From: Nitrospiria bacterium
GTDB lineage: Bacteria > Nitrospirota > UBA9217
Assembly (NCBI GenBank): GCA_919902495.1
Contig: CAKKRC010000025.1
Span: forward strand, 17,687-81,686
Reading direction: 5' to 3'
Length of the DNA: 64,000 nucleotides
Shown: piece after piece, positions 43,214 through 52,326 of the stretch
Position numbering within the stretch: the stretch's first letter is position 1
Layout of the letters: the number at the start of each line of letters is the position of its first letter
Notes under the pieces: generated by a model
What the model was told of the DNA's origin: nothing
Seen by the model: only the letters and a program-made list of their open reading frames with translations
Database searches by the model: none
Made by a program: the position numbers and the translations under genes

Positions 43214-44803
43214 CTACTCTTCCGTCAGCGATATCGATTTTACGATAGTCTCCCTTTTCTTCTCCCTCACCACCACCGTCTCAGCCACCAGGTCGCCGAG
43301 CCGCTGCCATTTCATGGTTCCCGCAAGCGAGATCGCCGCCACGAGATAGTAGAAGAAGGCGTCGACGATCCGCAGCAGGTTCCGCAGGAAGCCGGCGGAG
43401 AGCCCGCAGGGCGTGAAGTCCGCCTTCAAGACCCGGATGCCGCACAATTTCTTCCCCAGCGTCTGGCCGTACAGGCCTTCCAGCAGCGAGTGATAGAGAT
43501 ACCCGCCGACAAAGAAGAGCGCCATCGCGAAGAACATCATGCACATAAAACGGAGTGGATTGCCGGGGATGGCCTCGAAATCAGAGAAGAGCAGGGCGAT
43601 CACGATAGCCGAAGGCACGAGCAGCAACAGGTTGTCGATGGACGTCGCCAGGAACCGCCTGAACAGGCTCGCGAACTCGTACTCTGCCCCGTGTTCGGTC
43701 CACATGCGTTGTTTGAACTTGTTGATCAGCGCCGAGAACCCGAAGACGGCCAGCACGGTGAGCACGAGCGAGCCCGCCATGATGAGCGCCATATTCCCCA
43801 GCATGCTCGCGGGATCGAACGGGGCCTTGAGCCGGACCGGGTCGACAAGGTTTTCCTGCTCTATGGTGTGCAGTGCCTGGCTCGTGATGTGCTGGGTATA
43901 TAGCTTGAGCTTCCCCTGCTGGATGAACACGTCCCAGCTCGTGAACACTCCCGGGACCTGCAAGCGCACCGGACCTGACCATGCATCGCTCGTAAAGAGG
44001 TAATAACTGAGACTTCGGTCAGGCCCCTCCCCCTCGCGGTGGAAAAAATAGAGGCTCCGGTCATCGGCGATGACCTCGTATCCGCCGGAATACGGGGACG
44101 CCGCCGCGGACGACCAGGTAGATCCGTTGAAGACGGCCCAGGCGATCGAGTCATCGGCCGTCCAGAACAGACAAAGCCGCCCTTGGTACCAGGCCAGCCT
44201 GGAGCAAGGGCACCGGTCCTTCTTTTCCGCGGTAAGATACTCACTGGGCAGGGGAACATCGCCGGTCTTGCCGGGTCCGATGAGACTGAGACGGGGTCCG
44301 GTCTCGAAGCTGCTCAGGACATATAAGCCGTCCGGCGTGAGGATACCCCGGGGATCCCTGCCGATCCTGTCGGACCGTTCCTCGGCCCAGCGAACGCCGT
44401 CAAAGGTCCGGTAGCTCCCCTTGTTCAGGAACACCAGCCGGCCATTCGCGCCGAGCGCCTGCTCGTAGGCCGGTATCTCCTGCGAAACGCCGGGCTCCGT
44501 CCCCTCCAGGACGGTGAGGAAGTGTTTGGTCTCCGGCGGTTTCTTCTCCCGCGGGTTCACGTTGCTCATATCCAACTTCTGGACAAGGAGAAAGGTCTTG
44601 TTCCCGTCGGACAAGGCCGCGTCGGTGATGGACGGCACCGGCATGAGCTGGAACAACAGCCCGGGCCGCGTGATCATGACGGCGAAGAACAGGATGTAGA
44701 ACAGCGCGAACGCGCCGAACCCGAGGACGCCGACACCGATGGCGAGGTTCCTGTTGGTCTTCTGCGCTTCGCTGTTCTCGGACTGAATAGTTTCAGCGGT
44801 CAT
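43214..44803 (-). CDS. RDD-family membrane protein with large extracytoplasmic domain
   Basis: 529 residues. One helix near the N-terminus (IGVGVLGFGAFALFYILFFAV), a region of about 280 residues with beta-propeller-like repeats (GLYVLSSFETGPRLSL; RLCLFWTADDSIAWAVF), and a C-terminal RDD domain with helices (FRRFLATSIDNLLLLVPSAIVI; QTLGKKLCGIRVLKAD). Function unknown. The start at 44803 fits the helix position. Longer frames reach into a dispersed repeat at 44908. Confidence 0.8.
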   Translation of the reverse strand: MTAETIQSENSEAQKTNRNLAIGVGVLGFGAFALFYILFFAVMITRPGLLFQLMPVPSITDAALSDGNKTFLLVQKLDMSNVNPREKKPPETKHFLTVLEGTEPGVSQEIPAYEQALGANGRLVFLNKGSYRTFDGVRWAEERSDRIGRDPRGILTPDGLYVLSSFETGPRLSLIGPGKTGDVPLPSEYLTAEKKDRCPCSRLAWYQGRLCLFWTADDSIAWAVFNGSTWSSAAASPYSGGYEVIADDRSLYFFHREGEGPDRSLSYYLFTSDAWSGPVRLQVPGVFTSWDVFIQQGKLKLYTQHITSQALHTIEQENLVDPVRLKAPFDPASMLGNMALIMAGSLVLTVLAVFGFSALINKFKQRMWTEHGAEYEFASLFRRFLATSIDNLLLLVPSAIVIALLFSDFEAIPGNPLRFMCMMFFAMALFFVGGYLYHSLLEGLYGQTLGKKLCGIRVLKADFTPCGLSAGFLRNLLRIVDAFFYYLVAAISLAGTMKWQRLGDLVAETVVVREKKRETIVKSISLTEE

Positions 44804-44907
44804 AGGAGATTGTCCCCGACATACGTACATCGTCACCGGGTCCCGGTCCGGGCTTATGAGAGTCAGATCTGGACAGGTTGTTGAATAGGATTTCGTAACG
44901 TCAAAAC

Positions 44908-45002
44908 GCACCCTGAAGGGTGCGGCTACCAATTACAAGATCAATGCGTTACGATCTTGTAGCCGTCCCGCTTTGCGGGGCGCCATTAGTTTTTCAACAG
45001 CC
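44908..45002. repeat. GTGCGGCTACC palindromic repeat (copy 2)
   Basis: GCACCCTGAAGGGTGCGGCTACC, then ATCTTGTAGCC, then a CCCGCTTTGCGGGG hairpin and TAGTTTTTCAACAG. Clearly the same family as 5251-5336. Confidence 0.8.
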
Positions 45003-45070
45003 TGTGGAATGCTGGAATCTGCCGGGCCAATAACTTATTACGGTCACTACAAGAACGTTCTGTTCAACTT

Positions 45071-45562
45071 CTACACCTGCTTCGTAAAGGAGATCTTATA
45101 CGCTTCATAGACGGCCAATCCATAGAACAGCACATCCATGGGCTGGAAGGTTTCCTTCAATATGTCCAACGCGAGGCCCGGCGTAAGCCGCGACAGCACG
45201 GTCAGGACCTCCAGGCTCTCCTGGCGGGAGACCATGATCACGACGGTCAGCAGGTTCCCGATAATACAGCCCGCCAGGGCGATGGCCGCGCCCGCGTAAC
45301 CGAAGACCGGGTCCACGCCCTTCCCGAGCAGCTTCACCGCGTAACCGACAAGGAAACCGACGCCGATGGCCATCCAGCCGATCTGGTATCCGGTCGCGAT
45401 GGTGATGATCGCCCAGATGACCGCCCCGACCGCAGCCGCGGCAATGCCGCCGACGGCGCCCATGGACAGGTTCTGGTTGTCCCGCGCTTCCTGCAACTTC
45501 CGCTCTTCCATGCCCGACACGGTACCGATGGCCTCTTCACGCGTTCTGTTCTGCTGTTCCAT
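45071..45562 (-). CDS. Hypothetical membrane protein
   Basis: 163 residues. A charged, coiled N-terminal 30 residues is followed by four hydrophobic segments (about 34-56, 62-78, 88-112, 142-156). Gly/Ala-rich helices (MGAVGGIAAAAVGAVIWAII) resemble small multi-pass proteins annotated as zinc-ribbon or DUF families, but no motif is decisive. GGGAGG precedes the ATG at 45562. Confidence 0.7.
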   Translation of the reverse strand: MEQQNRTREEAIGTVSGMEERKLQEARDNQNLSMGAVGGIAAAAVGAVIWAIITIATGYQIGWMAIGVGFLVGYAVKLLGKGVDPVFGYAGAAIALAGCIIGNLLTVVIMVSRQESLEVLTVLSRLTPGLALDILKETFQPMDVLFYGLAVYEAYKISFTKQV

Positions 45563-45597
45563 TGTGTCCTCCCTTTCCGGCGCTTCGTAATGTCAAA

Positions 45598-45862
45598 ACT
45601 TTCACCGCAGAGGACGCGGAGGACGCAGAGAACTTCTTGAATTACAATACATTAAACTCTTTCTCAGCTCCCTCACTCTCTGCGACCTCTCAAAATCCTC
45701 TTCTTTGAATCTATATTCTTTGCCTAATGTCCGTTGAAGTTCGTTTAACCTGAATATGTAACGAATCAAGCAGATTTCTTTTACTTACTCTGCTTTTATT
45801 TCAAGATCTGCATGTCTCTGCGACCTCTGCGACCTCTGCGATCTCTGCGGTAAAATATCTTT
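45598..45862. repeat. CGCAGAG/CTCTGCG inverted-repeat element (copy 5, longest)
   Basis: Left end ACCGCAGAGGACGCGGAGG; right end CTCTGCGATCTCTGCGGT with a tandem CTCTGCGAC run before it. An extra internal CTCTCTGCGACCTCTC suggests two elements fused. No gene lies in 45563-45990. Confidence 0.85.
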
Positions 45863-45990
45863 CGTTTTTTTCATAGAACTTTTGACAGTACCCGGCGCCT
45901 GGTTTCTTTCCTACTTTTCCCTGATCACCACGGCAAGCCGCTTGACCACATCCTTCTGTGTGATCCCCGGGAAGTCACGGGGGAGAGAGT

Positions 45991-46446
45991 TTAGAAGAGA
46001 TCGTCAAGGATAAGGCTTTCAAATGCCGTGACCTTGCCGAAGACCCTGTCATTGCACACAAAGCCGGTGGCGCCGCAGGAGCTCGCCGACGCCGCCTGGA
46101 TGGCATCGGGTGTCTTGAGCCCGTATTCCGCTCGAAGCTTCGCGGCCTGGTCAGCAACGTTCAGGGTCATGGGAACCCAGTTCAGATGGGGATACGTGGT
46201 CAGCAAAGCATAGAATTTGAGGACGAGTTCATCTTTTTTCCGCCGGTAGGGTTGCACCAGGATCTCAAGCAGCGTGAGCGTGGAGGTCGATGCGTTCGTA
46301 CGGCCGGCCTCGATATCACGGAAAAGTTCTTCACAGGCGGGGAAATAGCGGGGATGCCGCTCGACAAAATAGATGAACGCGCTCGTATCAAGGTAGATCG
46401 AGCGGTGCTTTTTCAGGAATGCCGCAAGGGCGTGTTGCGCTACCAC
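45991..46446 (-). CDS. vapC: VapC-type PIN domain toxin
   Basis: 151-residue PIN-domain RNase. Acidic active-site residues appear in YLDTSAFIYF, TLLEIL, TPDAIQA and VCNDRVF. VapC toxins cut tRNA or rRNA when free of antitoxin. It overlaps the AbrB-type antitoxin gene by seven bases in the usual antitoxin-first order. The ATG at 46446 may be preceded by other in-frame starts, and the fold proper begins near residue 14. Confidence 0.92.
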   Translation of the reverse strand: MVAQHALAAFLKKHRSIYLDTSAFIYFVERHPRYFPACEELFRDIEAGRTNASTSTLTLLEILVQPYRRKKDELVLKFYALLTTYPHLNWVPMTLNVADQAAKLRAEYGLKTPDAIQAASASSCGATGFVCNDRVFGKVTAFESLILDDLF

Positions 46447-46661
46447 GCTCCGCGCTCCTTCTTGAGATAGGTCTTCGGGTAAACGCCCTTGCCCGAACCC
46501 GAGAGCGCTTCCCGATAGTTCTTCGGTTTCGGCATGATCACCGTGACATCATCCTTCACCACTACCAGGAGCTCGTCCCTCCCCTTCAGATGCATTGCTT
46601 CGCGGGCCTCGCGGGGAAGTACGATCTGGTTCTTGGAACTGAGCCGAACGGTCGTCTGCAT
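46440..46661 (-). CDS. vapB: VapB-type AbrB-fold antitoxin
   Basis: 73 residues. The swapped-hairpin DNA-binding core VRLSSKNQIVLPREAREAMH is followed by the toxin-binding tail. GGAGG precedes the ATG. It binds and neutralises the adjacent PIN toxin and represses its own operon. Confidence 0.92.
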   Translation of the reverse strand: MQTTVRLSSKNQIVLPREAREAMHLKGRDELLVVVKDDVTVIMPKPKNYREALSGSGKGVYPKTYLKKERGAW

Positions 46662-46802
46662 GTCGGTCCTCCTTGGGATGCTTTACTTATACCCTATTTG
46701 GTAAAGCGTGTCAAGAACCGCAGCCCAGGGAGGGACGGGAAAAAATCAGGTGCAAAGACGGGAGTCAAACAATATAGACCCCAAGAAGTTTGCCAACAGG
46801 TC

Positions 46803-47530
46803 CTACTTTTCCGATCCGAAGAACACGGCGATGCTGATCACGAACAGCAGGAGGTAGACGATCATCAAGACAAACCGCCAGCGCTTCGGCTTCGACCGCT
46901 CGTCCAGGTTCGGGATGCGCCGCAGTGTCCTGAGCAGGAACAGGTTCGCCGCCATCAGGACAAGGACCGCGACAGAGACCGTTGCCAGGCCTGGGTATGG
47001 TCCCTCAGGAACCCCCGGGAAAAGGCGACCAGCACCAGGGGGATCAGGAACGCCAGGAAATAGGAAAGATAGGTCCGTGAGCGGGGATAGGGTTTGATCG
47101 GCTTCCACCGGCCGAGAAGGCCCTCGACCTCGGACAGGCCGATGAGGCTCGGGGGAATGACGATGAACTTTTTCCAATCCCTGGTCTTCACCACGATCTC
47201 GCCGGCAGTGGATCTCCAGATCGCCTTCACCTCGTCCCGCGCGATCCGTATGTCCGGATAATGGGACTGCTGCTTGAGGATAGAGTCGTCGGTCATGGTC
47301 AGCATATAGGACGGCCAGGTCTCGTCCATGCGGCGCAAAGCGCGATAGAAGCCGAACCCGCCGAATACGACGACAAAGAGGGTAACGAAGCCGTAGCCCA
47401 GCGGAGCCAAGCCCCCGGGCAGGACCGTCCCGACACTTGCCAGAACGATCACCAGTGCAGCTGCGCCGAACATCAGCATGCGCTTTTTGATGGGATTGAT
47501 GCCTTCCGGTTTGACGCCGAATGTTTTCAT
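46803..47530 (-). pseudogene. Frameshifted membrane protein gene
   Basis: Two overlapping frames make one protein. The first (from ATG 47530) has two N-terminal helices, a middle domain (MTDDSILKQQSHYPDIRIARDEV) like a bacterial PH domain, and a helix (TYLSYFLAFLIPLVLVAFSRG). It then runs out of frame near 46990 and stops at 46955. The second frame continues with two further helices (VSVAVLVLMAANLFLL; FVLMIVYLLLFVISIAVFF) to 46803. A one-base shift near 46980-47000 joins them. It may be a true mutation or a sequence error. No clear ribosome site precedes 47530. Confidence 0.7.
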
Positions 47531-47744
47531 AGTTGAAAAGAAATCGAGTGAGACTGCTTCATCGGGAATTTTTTCGTTCTTAAACTACAGCCTTGCTCAA
47601 GGATGATCAGCTATGAGATATACCAAAATACATGACGCAACCCTATAATTTTACTACAGGCACCCTATGGTCAAATAACAACAGATTCATGTCTGACCCC
47701 GGACAGTCCCGGTTCTCCCTATTAGCTGCAGATGTCGTATTCAT

Positions 47745-48395
47745 CTAAGGCCTATCTAAACGCTCGTTACCAGTCGCCATGTACGGAGGAACTCTTGACT
47801 CTTTTATTAAAATGTCAAAAACAATTTGAGACCATGGCTCCAACTGGCAATATATCTTTGCAATATCAGCTAGTGTGATAAAGTGGGCTTCCAAAATGTC
47901 CTTTTCCCGAACGACTATACTGGGCTGCACTAAATCCCATATATGCAAGATTCCAAAATGAACGCGACCGACGTCATTGAAATCATCATTTAGCAAAGCA
48001 ACTATCCGTTCATAAAACAAGGATTCAATTTTTATTTCTTCCCAGACCTCGCGTCGAGATGCAGCAACGTATAGTTCATGATTTGTCGAGGATAATTTAC
48101 TATCACCTTGTTCAACATGGCCACCTAATCCTAAAGCTCGCTTACCCACCAATCTGCTCTCGCCAATGCCTTTACCACGAACATATGAAAATATGCTATC
48201 TTTGTACCTGAGCACTACATAAGAAATAATTTGTTTATACACTGGATCATATTCGACATCTGACCGGTCCTTAAATTCATTATTAGAGGGATGAAGAATC
48301 GCTGAAAGATATTTAGTAATGTTCAGCGTATATCCTTGAAAAGACCCCAAGGAGACAAGCAATTCATTTCGAAAAACTAATACCTTCTCCCCCAT
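47745..48395 (-). CDS. NUDIX-domain protein of the AT-rich island operon
   Basis: 216 residues. Residues about 60-190 form a NUDIX fold. The Nudix box is split by an insertion: GLGGHVEQGD, then about 15 residues, then AASRREVWEEIKI, with the REVWEE metal-binding core intact. NUDIX enzymes hydrolyse nucleoside diphosphate-linked compounds; the substrate here is unknown. The ATG at 48395 has AAGGG upstream, seven bases after the methylase stop; a TTG at 48416 is possible. Last gene of a five-gene operon, so it may remove or sense a nucleotide made or used by the partner proteins. Confidence 0.82.
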   Translation of the reverse strand: MGEKVLVFRNELLVSLGSFQGYTLNITKYLSAILHPSNNEFKDRSDVEYDPVYKQIISYVVLRYKDSIFSYVRGKGIGESRLVGKRALGLGGHVEQGDSKLSSTNHELYVAASRREVWEEIKIESLFYERIVALLNDDFNDVGRVHFGILHIWDLVQPSIVVREKDILEAHFITLADIAKIYCQLEPWSQIVFDILIKESRVPPYMATGNERLDRP

Positions 48396-48402
48396 ATTAT
48401 AA

Positions 48403-49491
48403 TTACCCTTCAACAACCTCGTATCCCATCGACACCAATATCTTTCTTATACGATTTACTGTTATGTATCGTGCCCCGGTCCCAGTATATTCTTTCCTAA
48501 CATGCTCCCAATTATCAATCATATCTTTGTGCAATTTATTTGCAACGGCATTATTTCGACAATGAAGTGCAATTATGCAATCAGAAAGCACAAGCGGCGA
48601 TCTCTTCTCATAAATTATCAGTTTGTGTTGACTCGGATTACAAACGCGCGGCAATAGAACGGCGGGACCACGAATTCCATTCTCATTGAACTTGATTCTG
48701 TATCTCTTTATATCAATCCCTGCTTCCTGCAATTCAGTACTATGAATGAAAGGAAGCCCTTTCTTTGATTTGCTCGATTCGAACTTGTGCATCTGCACTT
48801 TGCCGCGATGTATTCTTACTTGTTCATTGTTTTTCTGATGTGGCTCATGTAAGTGTTTATTTTGCCACGGTTCACAATTCAACCCGCTTTTCTTTCCTTT
48901 TTGAAATAATATAATTACTGAATGAGCAGTACAGCCGGAAAATGCTTTATGGCCATTTGCACCGATAATGCTAATTTTCCCGAGTCCATGGAGTAATATT
49001 CTGGCCTGTGCGTCTTTATCGCTATACAAACAACTTTCTGGCAATATCGCCACAAGCTGACCGTTGGATGACAAGAACTGGAGCGCTTTTAGAATGAAGG
49101 CAAATGCTGTGCTACATCTTACCTCTGTTTCATTAAACGTAACACTCTGGTAGGCACCTCCCCTGCAAGAAAAGGGGGGATTGAGTAGCACTAAGGAAAC
49201 CGCGCCCCTATACCTTTCCACTTCTCGCCGCTTCTTTTCTGACGGTTCATTCAAGAAATCTTGTCTGAATACCTGCCATTTTTTTTCTTTACGTTTAAGA
49301 TTCTTTACATTATTAGTACAAACGTCGATGGCAATTATGCTGCTTTTGGGCCATTGAATTCTGGCCGCCCTTAAAAGACTGCCATCACCGGCGGAAAAAT
49401 CTGCAACGCAATGGATATCGCTCCCCTTTACAGCCGATACCATTCTCAATGCAATTTCGTTGGGAGTATAATACTGGTCTCTCAAATTCAT
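48403..49491 (-). CDS. N6-adenine-type DNA methyltransferase
   Basis: 362 residues. SAM-binding motif I is VADFSAGDGSLL and catalytic motif IV NPPF (LVLLNPPFSCRG), followed by the conserved block FAFILKALQFLSSNGQLVAILP. These are typical of gamma-class N6-adenine methylases (TaqI/Eco57I type). The C-terminal part could hold a target recognition region. No restriction endonuclease gene is adjacent. Its ATG overlaps the preceding stop as ATGA, so translation is coupled. AT-rich, like its operon neighbours. Confidence 0.88.
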   Translation of the reverse strand: MNLRDQYYTPNEIALRMVSAVKGSDIHCVADFSAGDGSLLRAARIQWPKSSIIAIDVCTNNVKNLKRKEKKWQVFRQDFLNEPSEKKRREVERYRGAVSLVLLNPPFSCRGGAYQSVTFNETEVRCSTAFAFILKALQFLSSNGQLVAILPESCLYSDKDAQARILLHGLGKISIIGANGHKAFSGCTAHSVIILFQKGKKSGLNCEPWQNKHLHEPHQKNNEQVRIHRGKVQMHKFESSKSKKGLPFIHSTELQEAGIDIKRYRIKFNENGIRGPAVLLPRVCNPSQHKLIIYEKRSPLVLSDCIIALHCRNNAVANKLHKDMIDNWEHVRKEYTGTGARYITVNRIRKILVSMGYEVVEG

Positions 49492-50435
49492 ATGCTTGGG
49501 CTTACAAATGTTGAGGCATGATAAACAAGTAATTTTGATGACCCTTTTGTTCTTGAAGGTTTACGGATAGGGTGATCATATATAAGCTCCACACTTCTAT
49601 TATTCGCAATGGCAAATAATACTGCTCCAAGAGCATGAGGCTTGGTTCCAATCGGTGCGATTTTTAGCATATCATCAGGATAATCTTTCACAATATCTTC
49701 GAGCGCATAGAACAGGCTAAAGGGACAATTAGCTATTGCATATCGAACGTTTCTGTATGCGTGCGTTCTCAGTAAGGGAAGTTGATTGCCGTGATACGCA
49801 TAAAACGGATATTCAGGCCTGAATCCCGGAACGCCAATTATTGGCAATATTTTGTTTCCCGGTGGTTGAACTTGTTCTATTAGATAGGCTAATCGAGTCC
49901 CCTCAAAACCCAGCAATGGGACAAAACAGACTTTTTCTTCTTCTAGTGGTTCTCTGAACGAAATGAAACCAGGTAGCGGAGAAATTCCTAATATTCTTTC
50001 ACTGAGATCAAAAATTTCGCCCTCTTTAGGAGCGGCACTAAAGCTATATATTTCCGGTTCAACATAAACCACCAGTACTTGCTTGCGCAATGCTAGTGCA
50101 TTTCTTAATAATGGCGCCCATATATTATGTGACAATCCAGTAATATCTAAGTAAATGACACGTTCACCAACAACTTTTAATAAGGCCTCGATTTGACTCG
50201 TGTTTCGCAGTAATATTTGATAATCTATTTCTTTATAGTTTGCGACAAAACTGGACGCTTCCTGACGCACGATTCGCACAAAATCCACACCATGCAACCG
50301 ACATTCCCATGCGCTATAATGAGCGCACCGCTCTTCACCAGCAGTCCCAAATATGTAGATGCTGTCGTTATCAGGAATAAAAGCGTCAATTGTTTCGTAG
50401 GTGTCCGTCAATAACGGCTTATCACGTGTGTTCAA
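49488..50435 (-). CDS. Unknown protein of the AT-rich island operon, possible Rossmann-like sensor
   Basis: About 315 residues, no family recognised. The first half shows alternating strands and helices (DSIYIFGTAGEERCAHYSAW; ERVIYLDITGLSHNIWAPLL; QVLVVYVEPEIYSFS) like a Rossmann-type domain. The second half has KIAPIGTKPHALGAVLFAI and VELIYDHP, a pattern also seen in some nucleotide-sensor proteins of defence loci; that comparison is tentative. The TTG at 50435 has GAGGG eight bases upstream and overlaps the end of the ATPase gene; TTG 50450 is the alternative. Middle gene of the operon. Confidence 0.75.
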   Translation of the reverse strand: MNTRDKPLLTDTYETIDAFIPDNDSIYIFGTAGEERCAHYSAWECRLHGVDFVRIVRQEASSFVANYKEIDYQILLRNTSQIEALLKVVGERVIYLDITGLSHNIWAPLLRNALALRKQVLVVYVEPEIYSFSAAPKEGEIFDLSERILGISPLPGFISFREPLEEEKVCFVPLLGFEGTRLAYLIEQVQPPGNKILPIIGVPGFRPEYPFYAYHGNQLPLLRTHAYRNVRYAIANCPFSLFYALEDIVKDYPDDMLKIAPIGTKPHALGAVLFAIANNRSVELIYDHPIRKPSRTKGSSKLLVYHASTFVSPSI

Positions 50436-52326
50436 GATAATATCCCTCAAACAAAGTTAGCTGATCTGGCAAGGAATCCTCTGGATTTCTATTGTGTTGC
50501 TCTAGTAATTGCCGAATTGTTACTTTTGGGCTATTAACTAAACCCAACAGTTGTCCCGCTGCTATCACCATTTTCCTTTTTTTCCTATAACTAAAAACAA
50601 AAAATGGCGTAAAGATTGGATGCATCATATAATCATAGTCACGTATATCAGCTTCATCGGTTAGCTTATTTCCCGGGAAACGAATCAAAGCAAGATGCAT
50701 CACTGCGGATGTTAATAGCTCCTTGACATCCCTATCTATGTCTTCGGTTAACGAAGTATCTTCGCTTAAGTGAAATTGATTTAATTCGGGCGTATGACCT
50801 CCCATATCAGAAGCCATAACCTGGAATATTCTCCCAAGGCTTAGCAAAAGCTTAGTGAGACGCGCTCCATGAACAGACAAACCTTCAAGTTCCGACAAAT
50901 TTTTTCTTCCTGCGTTTTGTGCTGCAATTGTTTGTGTTTTTGGTGATACTAAATCACCCAACTTACCACCCTCATTAAGATGCGCAACCAATGATTGATC
51001 AACAAGCTCCAGTAAATAGCGAATGTTATTTGCGGATAAGCTTACAAATACATCCCATCCGGCGTAATATTTCTGAATCCCCCTTTTCCTTCTTCTGATT
51101 GTGAATAACAACGCATGTTTATAATTGTTATATCGGGTATTCCAGCCGGATTGATCCTTTGATATTTCATTAAGAACGTCTCTTACTGAAAGTCCTTTGC
51201 TTTCCGCCCAATAGTCAACGAAATATAATTCTAGCGGTGAAAGATTTTCTGCTATTCTGCATAATTCTTTCTCTTGCAATAATGCGATCTTCTCTTTTAC
51301 AGATTTAGTTACTTCTTTGACGCCCAATTCTAACGCTTCCTCATCCTCAGTTAGTCCAGGAAGAATATGCGATATATCATAATTAGCTTTCTGTCCAAGC
51401 AGGTGAACCTTTGAAAGTCTCGCGTTGCAGACATCGAGAGCAAATTTTTTGAACTTATCATCCGATAATTTTTCTGCAATATTTATTCTCACATAGTCTG
51501 CTGGATGAATTAATTGCTCATTTTCATTTAACGTTGTTTTTCGTCTCCATCCAAGTTCGCGCACTCCGATCTTGAATGAATAGTATTGACCAGCATGCTT
51601 TATTAGCGTATTGACAACCTGTTGCTGATAGTCTTCAAAATTTTCATATTCATCTAACAAGAAGAAGAAGTCTTTATTCCTGAATTGCGGCAGCTGCGAG
51701 AGGGCTTCGGCCAAGATATCAATGGGTGCTCCCTGTATCGATAATGAACGGAAAGTAGTATTTGCTACATTATTGATATGCGCCTCAAATTCAATTTTCA
51801 AATCATCTATTTTATTTGCGAGTACACGGACTGATTCCACCTCACCCGCTATATTAAGGCTTCGCGCAACCCTTTTGCATGCCTCCGCATCGAGTTGCTG
51901 TGCATTTGGTCGGTGTCTTTGATACCAGCTTAAGAAACGCAGAGTCAAATCGCATAGCAGCAGGTTAAAATAGTGTGCAAATAGATCAGCCCATTTAGAA
52001 ACTGGTAATTCATCACCACTGAAGGCTGTAACTCGATTGGTATTAACACGATAATATATACCATAGAACGCCCAACTATCAATTTGATGCGGATCATTGT
52101 TGTTTAAAGCAAATTGTCCTTCATAGGATAAACTCCTTAAGACGGTAGTTTTACCAGTCCCCCGTCCGCCGACGAGCAAGCACGGTCTGGAAGTCTTCAA
52201 TTCAGGTAGATACGTCGGCTCTGTATATAATGAGTAGATTTCATCCCTTAACCATTCCGCTTTGTAACTACCAAACAGCTGACTTAGCTGTTCTTGCGGC
52301 TTATCAGCACTTATATTGTTCACCAT
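50422..52326 (-). CDS. ORC-CDC6-like AAA+ ATPase
   Basis: 634 residues. Walker A is LLVGGRGTGKTTVLRSL (near residue 70). Walker B is FFFLLDEYENF (near 230), followed by QQQVVNTLIKHAGQYYSFKIGVREL, where the arginine-containing strand acts as sensor. The remainder is helical with a probable C-terminal winged-helix or effector region. This matches proteins annotated as ORC-CDC6 family AAA ATPases that occur next to PRTase-like genes in conflict loci (recalled, not checked). The ATG at 52326 has GGAGG five bases upstream and overlaps the PRTase stop by one base (TGATG). AT-rich. Confidence 0.87.
   Translation of the reverse strand: MVNNISADKPQEQLSQLFGSYKAEWLRDEIYSLYTEPTYLPELKTSRPCLLVGGRGTGKTTVLRSLSYEGQFALNNNDPHQIDSWAFYGIYYRVNTNRVTAFSGDELPVSKWADLFAHYFNLLLCDLTLRFLSWYQRHRPNAQQLDAEACKRVARSLNIAGEVESVRVLANKIDDLKIEFEAHINNVANTTFRSLSIQGAPIDILAEALSQLPQFRNKDFFFLLDEYENFEDYQQQVVNTLIKHAGQYYSFKIGVRELGWRRKTTLNENEQLIHPADYVRINIAEKLSDDKFKKFALDVCNARLSKVHLLGQKANYDISHILPGLTEDEEALELGVKEVTKSVKEKIALLQEKELCRIAENLSPLELYFVDYWAESKGLSVRDVLNEISKDQSGWNTRYNNYKHALLFTIRRRKRGIQKYYAGWDVFVSLSANNIRYLLELVDQSLVAHLNEGGKLGDLVSPKTQTIAAQNAGRKNLSELEGLSVHGARLTKLLLSLGRIFQVMASDMGGHTPELNQFHLSEDTSLTEDIDRDVKELLTSAVMHLALIRFPGNKLTDEADIRDYDYMMHPIFTPFFVFSYRKKRKMVIAAGQLLGLVNSPKVTIRQLLEQHNRNPEDSLPDQLTLFEGYYLEHT

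Noticed and set aside
48403-49491. Complete restriction-modification system at the methylase
   Set aside because: No endonuclease-like gene or motif is adjacent; the methylase is tied by overlaps to the PRTase/ATPase operon instead.
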